A DNA stretch of 64,000 bases from Centropus unirufus (Eukaryota; Chordata; Aves; Cuculiformes; Centropidae). The DNA is taken from the NCBI GenBank assembly GCA_013397695.1, contig VYZI01000053.1:1294398-1358397 (forward strand), given 5' to 3'. Shown piece by piece: positions 51,169 to 63,772 of this stretch. The notes beneath the pieces were generated by a model. The model was not told the DNA's origin. It saw nothing but the letters and a program-made list of their open reading frames with translations, and did no database searches. Position 1 is the stretch's first letter, and every line of letters begins with the position of its first letter. The position numbers and the translations under genes are program-made.

Positions 51169-51250
51169 GATGGCTGCCCCATCCTGGGGGGTGTTCAAGG
51201 CCAGTTTGGATAAGGCTTTGAGAAACCTGATCCAGTGGGAGGTGTCCCTG
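51169..51250 (+). mobile_element. CR1 LINE, internal scrap without 3' end
   Basis: The 80 bases match 'gatgccccatccctggaggtgttcaaggccaggttggatggggctttgagcaacctgatccagtgggaggtgtccctg'. They stop abruptly at ccctgg, before the tail, so the 3' terminus has been deleted. That is unusual because CR1 normally loses its 5' end. Confidence 0.88.
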
Positions 51251-52228
51251 GAGTTGTTTTTTATCACTAACTTTACCATAAGGATTGTTCAAAAGCATTT
51301 AGCATGAGAAACATCTGATTTACCCAACCACAATTATTTCCAACATCAAGAAAGAAGGTGAAGTTCTGTTAAAATATTGAATAAATATATAAAATGGCAG
51401 TAACAGAAAAATGGTCACCATAGTGACTTACCCCTATCAACAAAAAAAATAAACAAAGATTTAACAGTTAATCAACCTGATGAATTCCAAGACTTTGCTG
51501 AGCTTCCACCAATTCTTACCCCTCATGATGTCTCCTTAAAATTCAGTCTACAAAATCTTGCATTCTGTGTCTTTATAAAATGACTCTTTAAAAACATCTC
51601 ACCAGATTCCCGATCCCATCATCTTTTGTAAATTATCACAATTAAAATCTTGCCTCCTTGCACCATGGGATTATGGCTTTTAATCATTATAAAGACTGCT
51701 TATATACCAGGTTGCTGATATTTTGGTCACATTCTCCTTTGATCTTTGTTTAAAGCTATTTCCCTAAACCAGTCAACAAAGAATTCCCCACCACTCTCAC
51801 ACAGTGGCTAAACCAGACTGTGTTTAGAAAGCCAAAATCTTCCTGGTGATGTTATTATAACCTGAAACGCTTCCCCTGCACAGATAATCATACATTAAGT
51901 ATTTCTTCCCCACCTCCTCCTGAAAAGAAGTACATTAAAGGGAAATCTCTTAAAATCAAATGCTTGGTATCGTATGTGCCATTCTTTCACCCACAAGCCT
52001 AACCAGTCTGTTTGGCCCGTAATTTTACAGGCATTAAAACTTTCTTTGATATAAATTGAGGTTTCCATCAACGATTTGTAACCCTCAGAAATTTCATAAT
52101 TCAACATTTTTGGTACGTAGCCAGAAATTACAGTCTGAGAGGACATTTGATCTGCTCTTTTCCCAGCTTGTGTAAAAGCTTAATGGATAATGATGATGTA
52201 GAAAGGCAGGGGGAACAATGACCCAATG

Positions 52229-52528
52229 AATGGAGGTTGTGGAGAGGTGGGTGCTGGTCTCTTCTCCCAAGTGGGAGACAAGAAGAGACAAGGGGGAATG
52301 GCCCTGAGCTGCACCAGGGCTGGGTCAGCTTGGACATTAGGAAAAAATTCTTCACCAAAAGGGTCATCAGGCCCTGGCAGAGGCTGCACAGGGAAGGGGT
52401 GGAGTCCCCATCCTGGAGGGATTTAAAAGACATGTGGATGAGTTTCTTAAGTATACAGTTAAATAGCAGACAGGTATGGTTGGACTGGATGATCTCAGAG
52501 GTCTTTTCCGACCAGGTGATTCTATGAT
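52229..52528 (+). mobile_element. CR1 LINE, 3' fragment
   Basis: From 'ggaggttgtggagaggtgggtgctggtctcttctcccaagtggga' to 'gatgatctcagaggtcttttccgaccaggtgattctatgata'. The CR1 frame is open over most of it (for example SLDIRKKFFTKRVIRPWQRL), as expected for the coding C-terminal part. It is of the first tail type and the 3' end is intact. Confidence 0.95.
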
Positions 52529-54267
52529 AACAGTTGCACCACGGAGAGTTAGAAGTTGCCCATCCTACCTTGTGTTGTGTGCATGTAGCAGCCATGCTTT
52601 ATTGCACACCACAGCCTCACTGTCTATACATTAAATGTTATCACCTGCTACCTGTAGGAGGAAAATATCGGCATATACATTTTTAAACACATTAAAAAAT
52701 TATTGTGCGTTTTCCACTAAGAATTTATGCATTCTGCTTTAACTAGAATTAACTAGAATGACAGACAAAAAAAAAAGGAAATACTTGCAACATTAACAAA
52801 TTAAAACAGCAATTCTGCTAGAAATATTACCTCATTAGCAGAAACATATATTCAAATGAAAATAACCATGACAGCACTGTTTCAGAATACAAGACAAAAC
52901 CAACATTTATCAGGAGCTTTACTTGATTTTTCAAATAGCGAATCAGGTTGAGGATGCTAGATCTGGACTGATACTGCCTAGAAAAAGAAAGTGAAGTGAA
53001 ATTAAAGCAGCACATAGACCCAAACGACCTCTTCCTGAGATGTGGCTACTGCCTTATACACGTGCAGGAATTATTCCAATGTACCCTGAAGAGTTTAAAC
53101 ATTCTTGCTGACTTATGTGGGCAAACAATGAGTCTGGATTATAACTTTGAATATTCTCATCCAGGCCTGCTTGTTGATCAGGCAAAACAGACTACAGGAA
53201 TCAGGCATGGAGTTGAGAGCATCCCAAATGCCTTTAGCAGCATCTCAAATGAGCATTTGCCTAAACCTTACACCATTTCTGTTAGAAGGAAAGTGATAGC
53301 AGCAATCTATCACCAGGGAATGATGCAGGAATGACAGGCAAGAGTTGGGACATTTTCACTCCTCATATGTTCAGAACTTCTGAGGTTTGCGATGCAGCTG
53401 AATATTGGAATTATCTGAGCTTCCCTTTTAAGTGACCCAAGTTTACTCTGTCAACTTTCTCCTTTGGATCAATGAAAATTTCACCTGGCTAGCACTTGCC
53501 TCCTCTTCTTAAAACAGAAGTCAATCCACAGGTGCTTATGTATCTATATGCTTTTGGGGGTTTTTAGCCTGAAATGCTATTCTCTCAATTTAAAGTCTAA
53601 ATTATAATTAAAGACTGCAAACAAGAAATCTCAAGATCGATGTTTCATCACAGAATCACATTAAAAAGAATGAAGAAAAATAACAGAAAGGAAGAAAACC
53701 TCACTATGAAAAATAAAGACAGATTCTATAATGAAAATTACATTAAAGAAGAGGACCTCAGACTTATTTTTTAGTAAACCTATTGGATTCTGTCAAAACA
53801 TTGCACAGAGGACATTTAGGAAAAACAACTCTAAAACTAACTTTGAAGCAGTGCTGCTTTTTCAAAGCCATCACTGAATCTGGGAGTTCAAATAATTGTT
53901 TATGCAAATTTCTGAGCATAAACAATAGGATCCTTCCTTACAGGCAGTAGCTGGTGAAAGGTAGAGTCAGAGGGAAGGTCAAATGTTTGGATGTTTTTAG
54001 AAAACTTGTTCTTTCAATCAGTCTTATGGCATTACAATAGTTCCCTAAAATACACATATAAAGCATGAGAAAATAACTCCATCAGGGACTGTTTCCAGCT
54101 TTTGCTTAGGGCCAAGAAAATAACAGCATTACAAAACAGCTTTGCGAATACAAACCTCTCTGTGAAGCAGTAACAGAGGGGAATGGAAGAAAACAAGGCA
54201 ACTGAATTTTTCATCAATTTTTACTCCGGCTCAGTGCCCTACACCAGCAAAGGCCTCTGCTGAAGCG

Positions 54268-54303
54268 TTTCAAGCAAAATCAGTATTTCAAGCAAAATCA
54301 GTG
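54268..54303 (+). repeat. 18-bp tandem duplication
   Basis: tttcaagcaaaatcagta is followed directly by tttcaagcaaaatcagtg. Two near-identical units suggest recent slippage. Confidence 0.92.
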
Positions 54304-55764
54304 CCCAAACCTGTCCTTTTTCTTCTGATGTGGTCTTGGACATGGAACTTTGCTCAAGATCTATTTTCAGTTTTAACTGACTCAGTCTGGTTCCTTTGCT
54401 CCTCCAGGAACACTGAACTATGAAGAGAATGGGCTACTATTCAATGTGAAACTGATAAAAGTGAAAGAAGGGAACCAAGGCTGAGCCAGATGGTAAACAG
54501 AAGCTGCAGACAAAATATGTGGAGATGCCTATAAAATTAAATTAAGAAAGAAGTGACTGCATCTACAATAATAGTAAAACAACTTTGCTTATTCCAGGAG
54601 AGCAGCCTCACAACAAGAGGCTTCAATAGGCAAATTGCAGCTCAAGAGCCAGGTGTGTGTTTATGAGCTCTGGGCCCTTGAAAGATGATAAATTCACCAC
54701 GGGAAATAAAGAGAATCGGCTTTGGAGAAAGTTTGCTTTTATCTTGCAGCACTTGTGTACACGGAGTAGCGAACATTCCCTTCTTCTCCTCTCCTCCTCT
54801 CACCTCCCATGGTAATTCATCAGCCATTATGGACTATTTCAATGCTTTACCCCATTGGGTCTCGACTCGTACTCAAGCGAGTCGCTCCGCACATACGGAT
54901 GCTCTGAAAGAACACCTGCCCTAGCAAACATTTCCCAGGAATACTGAAGTCGGTGAGGATCTTCCAGCAGACAGCAAGCACCGCTGAAAATATTTCGCCT
55001 GCTTCCACAGTAAAAGAAGGATGGGCTCCCACTCCATTTATGACATGAATAAAGGTTCGGGGAAAACGAAGTATCTGGTATATTTTGTTACCATGGTGAC
55101 CACCCCCTTTGGAAGGCCAAGTGATTTCAGTTTGTTGACAGAATGATTTGTAACTGAGTTTCAGAAAAGTGTGCTGTTCATCATATTTTGACTGAAACAA
55201 CTCTTTTTTAGCCTCGTCTTTTGCCTTGTCTTCGGATTGCAGAACAATATGGCTAAAACATGAGAAAATCTGTTGATGTTATTTACTGTGTCGAAGCCCC
55301 TGGCACTAACGAAGGAAGAGGAATGCTGTTCAGCACCAAAAATGTCTTCAGTGGTTAGCATGAGATGCTATATCGCCCGGCCACATAGGACTGAGGAGGA
55401 GACAACTTATTTTGGATGCATTGTGCATTACAGTCTGTCTGGAGTGGAAGATTCTGCATCTTGGCTTCAAATGCTGAGCCAAAACATAGACAGTACGAGT
55501 GCAGTCAGGATGACCACTGCAAGCTGTACGCTCGGGACATGACCCGCCACAGGAGGAGAAACGAGGAAGTGCTAAAAATCATTTTTATTCAACTCGATGC
55601 CATCTGACACAGCTGCTTCTTTCACCAAGCAGCACGTGGTGCAACAAGGAGACCCCAGCACGTTGCTGCTCCTTGATCGGGTAGCGAGTGCTGCTGAGAA
55701 GGGCTCCCCAGCTGGGGCAGCACCAAGCCGAGTCCTCAAAGGACTCCAGGTATATCAGGAATTG

Positions 55765-55800
55765 AAACATTTTAAGGCAGTAAAAACATTTTAAGGCAGC
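55765..55800 (+). repeat. 17-bp near-tandem duplication
   Basis: aaacattttaaggcagt is repeated two bases later as aaacattttaaggcagc. It is a local duplication with no mobile element attached. Confidence 0.9.
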
Positions 55801-56296
55801 AAAAGCTATTGCTGTTACCAAGAGAAGTCCTGCTTTCCTCTGGCTCCAGTCATTCCACCAAGGCTGTGACACTCCAAGCCACCGTGCTAGCACGGCTCTT
55901 TGTGAGGCTGCAGGGTTGCCTGGATCCCAACACTGAAATATAGTCTAGAATAAAAAGGCTCACCATGTGTTTATGGAGGCTTGAAAAGAAAGGAGAAGTA
56001 AAAAGGACCGGTAGCTACAGTTTGGTTTCAGTGCCAGTGCTAAGCAAAAGCTCTCCTGCCTCCCCTAGATGTGTTTCCAGGTTTGAAGCTATAAGTAGAA
56101 AATTAATATTTAATAATATTATTTTAAATAAAGTAATAGCACTTTAGAATATTTTGTGTAATATGAATTATTTTTTCGAACTTTTCTATTTATGCTACAG
56201 TATCATCATTCTTTTTTCTTTGGCATTTATTAACAGGAACATTATATTAAAGCACTGCAATTACCCAGAACTCCTAAGTTCATGAAAAACTCTTAC

Positions 56297-56463
56297 CAAT
56301 GCTTCAAGCTGGTCATCTGTTTCTCTTTCAGTCATTGAAGTCAACATTCTGGGAACTATTACCGTGTGAAGTAAGGAAGATTCATTCTGGAGCAGAATTT
56401 CACAGCAGGAAGTGATACCTGAAAGACTTAGCAGGTGCTTGGCCATTGCCAAACCAACTGTAC
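56297..56463 (-). CDS. Possible internal coding exon, unidentified
   Basis: The minus strand has a 167-base segment ending in a near-consensus donor (GCATTG followed by gtaagag). A tattttag acceptor with a weak pyrimidine tract precedes it. It reads 55 open codons, including GLAMAKHLLSLSGITSCC and PRMLTSMTERETDDQLEAL. The leucine-rich helical pattern would suit an armadillo/HEAT-type solenoid, but this is an impression from composition and not a family match. It is entered after two bases and leaves phase 0, which fits the candidate at 31983-32098. No gene name can be offered. Confidence 0.25.
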
Positions 56464-56999
56464 CTAAAATACCTTAGAACTGGAGGAATAGAAAGTCCAA
56501 AGCAAACCCTGTTAAGAAGCCTCTGATTAAGACTTCTAGGATTTATTATTTTAGATGGTGCAGGAGACATTACAAGGTTCAGTGAGACTTCCTGGAAAAG
56601 GACTTCTACATCCAGAATTAAGACAAGAAAAGGTGTGCCCCAAAGAACACTTGCTAGTCCAGTATCTATGTAACTCCTGGGATTATGGAAAGACATCAGT
56701 GTTTCTGTTCTGTCATATCAAAATAAGAGGCGACTGCCTCCACTTGTTTATCTTCTCTCAATTTTTGGAGCAAAGGCCCAAAAAACCACTCATTTGGACA
56801 TAAAACACAAGTTTTCAAAATCAGACATTTTTCCAGAGCCAACTAAAGTAAAGAAACTGAGAGGAACTTCAAATCATACTGGAGCAAACACTGCCAAAAC
56901 CCCATTGCTCTCCAAACAAGGGAGCCCAGCACACCCATCACAACCATGTTGATGCTCCAGCCTCACTGCACTCCAGAGAAAACCCCTCAGCAGAGTTCA

Positions 57000-57400
57000 T
57001 TCCAACAGGAGCTTGATATTTATCATGGAGATGCCATTCCCAAGCGTGCGGGTTCCGTTTACTCTGCACTAATACCGTGCATAAATTTCATCTTTTATTG
57101 ATTTACAAATACTTCACGCGATGTAAAATATTGTCAGCTTATAATTCTCTCTCCATAAAATGGCAAGCAAACGTCCAGCCATCTGTTTGGCTAATGAGAA
57201 CAAGCACCCAGGCTACTTTTCAAGCATAACGCATCCCAGTTTGAAACTGCTTTCAGTGTAAGCACCTGTTCATACATAGCAATTAAATTGATAATTACTG
57301 TTAGTGAATATAATCAAAATAAAATACTTACAGCTCTATTGTTTATCAATTAAGACTGCCGAGTTCACTGATAATTTACGCCTGTGCTCATTTATATATT
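57000..57400. promoter_or_regulatory. Possible conserved non-coding element
   Basis: The stretch is complex, free of repeats and rich in homeodomain-type cores (caattaaattgataattac, tcaattaag) and forkhead/Hox-like strings (ttgtttatc, tttattgattta). Vertebrate developmental enhancers often have this look. Conservation itself cannot be seen from one genome, so this is a suggestion only. Confidence 0.2.
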
Positions 57401-57471
57401 TTCCTGACCCATTCTAAGACCAGATCAATTACAGAGCAATTTAAGGCCATTTCAACACATGACATCACAGC

Positions 57472-58101
57472 ATCATAGAATCACCAGGTCGGAAAAGACC
57501 TCTGAGATCACCAAGTCCAACCATACCTGCCCACCACTAAACCATATCTTCAAGTACCTCATCTACCCATCTTCAGACCCTCCAGGGATGGGGACTCCAC
57601 CACCTCCCTGGGCAGCCTCAGCCAGAGCCTGATGACCCCTTCACTGAAGCATTCTTTCCTCGTGCGCAATCTGAACCTGCCCTGGTGCAGCTTGAGGCCA
57701 TTCCCTTTTGTCCTATCCCCTGTCACTTGGGAGAAGAGACCAGCACCCACCTCTTCACACCCTCCTTTCAGGCAGTTGGAGGCAGTGATGAGGTCTCCTC
57801 TCAGCTTCCTCTTCTTCTGGCTGAACAACCCCAGTTTCCTCAGCCACTGCTCATCACCCTTGTTCTCCAGCCCCTTCCCCAGCTCCATTCCCTTCTCTGG
57901 ATGTGCTCCAGAACCTCAATGCCCTTCTTGTAGTGAGGGGCCCAAAACTTAACACAGGATTCGAGGTGCAGCCTCACCAGTGCCAAATCCAGGAGGAAGA
58001 ATCACCTCCCTGGTGCCGCTGGCCATGCTTTTTCTGACATTGACCAAGATGCCATTGGCCTTCTTGGCCACCTGGGCCACTGCTGGCCCATGTTCAGATC
58101 G
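57472..58101 (-). mobile_element. CR1 LINE, longest reverse copy with open ORF2 C-terminal stretch
   Basis: About 630 bases from the tail 'atcatagaatcaccaggtcggaaaagacctctgagatcaccaagtcc' to 'ccacctgggccactgctggcccatgttcag'. The minus frame between 57559 and 57888 is open for 109 codons. In order it shows LRKLGLFSQKKRKLRGDLI, then GNGLKLHQGRFRLRTRKECF, then RLPREVVESPSLEGLK, all recognisable CR1 ORF2 C-terminal motifs. A frame break separates the part 5' of it. It is one of the best preserved copies here and probably among the youngest. Confidence 0.96.
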
Positions 58102-61100
58102 TACATTTATAAAAGAGGAAAATCACCCAACTCCTACTGGAGGCAGGTACTCTCCTGAGGCTTATCTCTTCTTGTGACAAATCTCACTTGCATACCTTCC
58201 CATCAAAAAGGGAGGAGACCCCTCCCATGAAAGAGGGTCTCAGCTTCCAAGACGAAGTGAATGCTGTAGCTAGAGCAGGAATTCTGCAGTTCAGGGTAAT
58301 TATCAGGTTTGTTTGGGGTTTTTTACTATCAATTGCCAGCAGCTTGCTACAAACTCCTTAAATAAATTGGATTGTGATGACTTTTACAGCACAAGTGTTA
58401 AAACATTTAAAGAAAGCTTAAAGACAGCCAACTTAAAAATGGAGTATAAAAAGGTATATTAAAATGCCCCCTAAAAATCAAATAGGTATCTTTAAAGTAT
58501 GTTAGAATTCATATGTTTTAAGTTCTAATTCTGCTCTCTGCAAGTTAATCCCTTTTAAAATCCCTTTTAACATGTAGAGAGTATGATCCCAGATCAGCAA
58601 TCTCCTCCATGAGATGTTAAAAAGAGCAAATTATCTGAATATAATTTTTAAATGAAAATTACAACTTACATTCCTCTTCTTAGCAAAGGAAGGGTCATGA
58701 ATAGGAGCACAACAAGAACAAGTCAGAAAGCCACGTGTGCGTCCAGCAGCAGGGGAAAAGCAGTGAAACCTTTTCACAGTGAAAACTCATTCTTATTGTG
58801 TTAATGTCTTTTCAGTTACTTTCTATGTTCAAATCAAACATTATTGCCAAATGCCACACCCTACTGGGGTAATAAATTCTCTGAAATGGGCTACAGATAT
58901 TGCTGGAAATGTTTCTTTTGTACTTGAACTACTTCAGCCATGAGGGAGGTAACTTACCTTGAGAGTGTAGTTTCTGTGACTATGGATTTTAACTTCTACG
59001 TGACTTTAATTCATTTTAATGTATACAAGAAAAAGGAGCGCTCCAAAACAATACACTATATATGATAATATCAATACGTTTCTCACTGCCATATAACAGA
59101 TTTAGCCAGTTGACATAAGAATTGCATAAAGGAATGTAAATCCAGGTATTACACCCATAATAGCATTGATGCATTAGCTACCTAAGAAATACTTGTGCCT
59201 CCATATGAGATTCTCACGCTGAAACTGCTTTTCCTCTCACACAGGAAAGTGAAACTCGTTCATTCTCTTTTGTAAGCTGAGAAGCAGCTTCCGTGGTTTC
59301 TGGCTTTCCAGTCAGAACTGATCACTTTTAAGCAGTGAAACAAAGCTCGGATTCTCATTCTGCGTCTGGTAAAGTTCCTACCAGCACCTGTTTTTCCCAC
59401 CTTATTTGACTCTTGCCCTCATCAGCATCCAAGTCAGTACAGGAACTAAATTCAGGGGCCTCATTCTATATGGGTTAAACAAGCTGACGCATGAGGTGAC
59501 TTCTCTGACAACTGTGGCTACATCAAATTTATGCTGGAACATGCCCGGATCGGGAAACTTTGCTATTCACATCCACCCTTGTCTTCATTACCGGATGGAA
59601 CTTGATACATCTACCAAACAAGAAAGCCGTTTTCTGGTTTATGGCTATACACTACTTTTTTTTTCCTCCAGGGAAATAGACTGCAAGTATTACAGCCCAA
59701 AAAGAACATTTATATTTTATATACATCGCTGTGACTAGCGACACTTTAGGAGATAACACACTGTACCCATAGGTACTTCTTCATAGTTCACTGAAATGTG
59801 GATGTCTGGTACAATAGATACTAAATATTTTCCTTCTTCCGATCCCTCACACCATCCATCAAAAGGTGACATCAGCAAACTGGAGAACGTTAGGCATCAC
59901 CAACACTTTGAGATACAATGGAGGTGCCGGGAAACTGACAGTGATTTTAATATTAGCTTTGACAGAGATAAATGCTGACATGACTTCCACCATATATATA
60001 ATTCTCTAAAGACCCTGACAGACAGAACCTATTTGATGTCCTCAGAGCACCAAATGCACCCTGTCATTTTGAAAGATTTGGTAGCCTTAAGTCACCCTGA
60101 GCCAGTGTGACAAAGGGAAAAAAAAAAAAAAAACCAAATAATTGTCTAGAGTACAAGAAACATGGAACGAAAGAAAATTGATCTTTGAAATGGATCATAT
60201 GTACTAAGGAACTTTTAGTGCAAGAACTGAAAATGTTCCCTTGTTTGTTTCCACATAATTAATCATTCTCTGATAAAATGCCCAAAGGGAATAAGCCCCT
60301 GCTTCTGGAAGAAAATAATTGTTAAAAACAGAACAGAAAACTGTACTCATCCGATGGAGAGGAACGAAGGAAACACCCCCGTGCTCTGCACCTAACATTT
60401 GAATTGTCCATTTTTGTAGTAGTGGAAAAACCACAAGGTTTTATTCTAAAGGCATTAAAACCTAATTTAAATTCACAGTGATGCAAGAAAAATTTCCATC
60501 TGGTCTCAGTGATTTTCTGTCCATCTCTCCTATTTCAACTTGCATTTTCGGGTTTGTGCCTGCCCACAGATTTTGTAATTGCCTTTGGAGCAGCCACGGG
60601 AACTGTATCCCGGACACTTCAGTTTTACTGCTTCCTTGTCTTTATGTTACTAATTCACGATATTTTACTTTTGAGAAATTTCACATCAGCTTTCATTCAA
60701 TGTCAATATAGGTAACATCAAACTGCATTAATGACATTAATTAACCATTTCTGAAAATCAGCCAAAGAAAATATATCTGTCAGGGTCCTAGTAGTCAGTG
60801 AGCATATTGAAATTTCCATCATCGACTTCAAAGTACTTTGGATTTTCTCCTAGATACTATCAGCACCACTTTGGGCTCGACGGCTCAAATGTTTTTTGTA
60901 GACATCTGAGAAAAGCACCGTCATGCTGCGCAGTTAAAGAAAGGCTTCAGTTTGGTATAAATAAAGAAATATAAAATGGCAAATTCAGCTTTAATAATGA
61001 GAAGTATAAAAGAAGTTGCTTTGGTAACATTATTTGGGAGTTTATAAAGGAACTGGTAACACAGGTTAAAAATATTTATGATTTAAATGTCCGATCATGG

Positions 61101-63772
61101 CTGAGATTTATTATCCTAAAACAGGCACCACTCAACCATTGGCAGTGGTGGCTAACATCAAATCATAAGCAGCTCACCTACTGATGTAGGTTGTACCACC
61201 TAACTAAGCATTATTTATCCAGAACACGTCCCTGGGGTTTAAATGGCCATATCTTACTTTCCCCCCTGGAGCTGTGACTCTGCTTGTTTTACCTGCAGGC
61301 TGGCTGCTAGGATACAGCGGATTACAGGAAGAGAGGGGAAGAAAAGAGAGGAGAAAGAAATCAGCCTTAGTATTTTCCTCCTCTGCTTCCTCCTTCTGCA
61401 GTTATTCAGCTTTGGAACTGAAAGAACAGAAAACATTATTTGTGTTCCTGCAGCCAACACAGCTCCTGCCTTGTGACTTTCCGAGACAACAGTTCCCACC
61501 CCTGCTGTGACAGGGAAGCAGAAGGTCCACAAGGCATCATCCCAGAAATGCGAAAGTTCAGCGACAACGACAGGGAGTATTTTGCACCTGCCTTAAGGCT
61601 TTTCCTCTGCTCGGCTGCGCCTCTCAGTTTGTTTGAGTCTGCTTGTTTCTCAGTGGCTCTCAGCCACAGCTTGCACTCTTCATGCAGCTTCAAAGTGGGT
61701 AACACCTCACCTGGGTGCAACCTCAGCCTCCTTCCTCTTCTTCCAAAGGGACTCGCCTTGTCCCCTTCCCAGTATACACAGACGCAGAAAGGTTTGCCTT
61801 TCCTCCTCTTCCCTGGGGTTACCTTTAGTCTACCAACACGTGGAGTATGGAACCTAACCGCCAGCAAGGGGGAATCCCTCTCTTCCAGGAGAGGGAAGTC
61901 ATCTTCCACCCTTCAACCACTTGCTTCCAAGAGACCCTGGGCAGACCCAACTGCTCTGATGCCATAGGCTGCTGTATGGGACACTGCGTAGACAAATCCT
62001 CACAAATCATAAATTGCTGGCTTGCTACCAGGGCTCTCCTATCATATGCCAGCTCAGTATTTGGGGATGGAGGTAAGGAAACTGATCCCAGATCCCATGC
62101 TTACAATGGACAAGTGCAGAGATACTCCCAAACACACATTTTAACCGTGCGCATGCGTACTCAGTGGCAGATCCCTGTTTATCCCATGCACCACTCAGAT
62201 CACATATCACTTTCAGGAAACTACGATCAATGTTTCCATTTCTTGAATGAACAATTTGTCCCACTTCATGAAACAACTTTGTGCTATACAGCACATGCTC
62301 TACATTGTATTAAAATATATGTTTTCTGTTTTGTTTTTGACAAAAACTTAAGAAGAGGAAAATGGGCAGTCCCTATCTAAATACCTAAGGGCTGCTCAGA
62401 AAGTATCTCCTGAAAACATCAACAGCCAAATGTTCTTTTAACAATCTCATTTCAGGAAAAGAAAATATGCTAAAGACAAAGAGCGCAGATACATCAAATA
62501 CCATTTTATGTTATTTTGGTTGATGAATAATAAATAAACCAATTAATTTCTCAGGAAATAAAAATTCCCTGCTGCAGCCCTTACGCATATGTTCTAGCAG
62601 TGGGTTTTATTGAATTCCACAGATGTAATTAAATGTGCCATTCATTTGCTCTCTGTTACGGTATTTTAGTCAAACTAAAACAGCTTTCGGATTCGAGTTG
62701 CGAGAGAGCTACTTTGAGCCAAGAATTTGCTAACTTCAGAGCAAGATCTTGAGAGGTCTTTGCAGGCATTGAGCAGTTCTCCTGTCCATTTACAAAACCA
62801 TCGAGACTAAACAGCCAGATGCGCACACATGTGTAAGGAAGCACCAATATATCACAGCACTAACATAGAATTAGTTGACAGAATGCTTGCCCCCACACAC
62901 ACTGTGGTAGACGATGCCTTCAGGGCATGCTCCTCCCATTCTGGGTAGTTTCTAATATGTTTAATCCTGCCTCTGGTTCCGCTCTGCTCCATGGGTTCAT
63001 TCTGTTTGTAGAGGTGGGAATGTGCGCTGCTGACAGCGATGTAAAGGAAGCCGCCCCTGTGAAGGACTGAAAGGGAAAAGAGGGGAAGGGCATAAAGAAA
63101 TTGTGAGGGGAAGTGGATTGCAGCATTTAATTCCTGTGTTTTAATAAACAAGTCCAGAAAGCCAGCCTATCGAGGAAAGTCCCTTTCATGTTCCAAGCGA
63201 GGCGGTCTGACTGTGGTGGAATTCAGCTCAGCCATCATCCGCCTGAAAAAGCCCATTTATAAATGGGGTGGCGACTGCAAAATGAATCCCGGGAAGCATT
63301 TTTTCAGAGAGGAGGCTATTGACAAGGCTGTACTGCAGAAAGAATGCACTGTGAACAGAATTATCTGTCACAAGATAACTCACTGCGAGGTCAAACATTG
63401 ACCTTGCACTGATGAGGCAAAAGAGGCTCTCAGGAGGCAATAGAAGAGGAGTTGTTTGAAGGTGGAACTGGGCCAGATTAGCTTCCTTTAGAAGACTGCG
63501 AGCAACTGTCATTGCTTTCTGAAAGGATTTGCTACCAACACAGGGTAGTTAGAACCTTTTGGGGTTTTCACCCACATGTGCCAAGAGTCAGGATTTTCCC
63601 ATCTCTCGCCTGCTGCACTTTGTTCTCAAGACCTCAGGAAAGCCTGCTCAGAATATTTCCTATTCCAAAAAGGCCGGTCTCCCTTCTCACTCCTACCAAG
63701 CACAAATCTATTAGAACAATATAAATATGAGGCCTCGGGATTATCAAGACATCACTTGTAAGCACTCGGAAC
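58102..63772. other. Unique sequence with a stop-poor patch
   Basis: Apart from a poly-A run no repeat is recognised. At 61250-62380 several frames on both strands are open for 150-177 codons; see findings. A good minus-strand acceptor stands at 63066. Confidence 0.5.
60118..60134 (+). repeat. Poly-A run of 17
   Basis: Uninterrupted A tract, the longest homopolymer in the window. No retroposed gene body or target-site duplication was noticed beside it. Confidence 0.88.

Larger units (their letters stand above)
52529..56296. other. Unique sequence, no supported gene
   Basis: A plus-strand open frame of 112 codons at 52996-53334 matches no known family and is within chance length. Two small tandem duplications are listed separately. 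Confidence 0.5.

Noticed and set aside
52996..53334. 112-codon plus-strand open frame starting with ATG
   Set aside because: No recognisable family, no promoter or polyadenylation context, and a length compatible with chance.
57632..57952. 106-codon plus-strand open frame
   Set aside because: It is the antisense shadow of the CR1 reading frame on the minus strand.
62381..62420. gctgctcagaaagtatctcctg, reminiscent of a mariner-type terminal repeat
   Set aside because: No matching inverted end or transposase remnant was found nearby.
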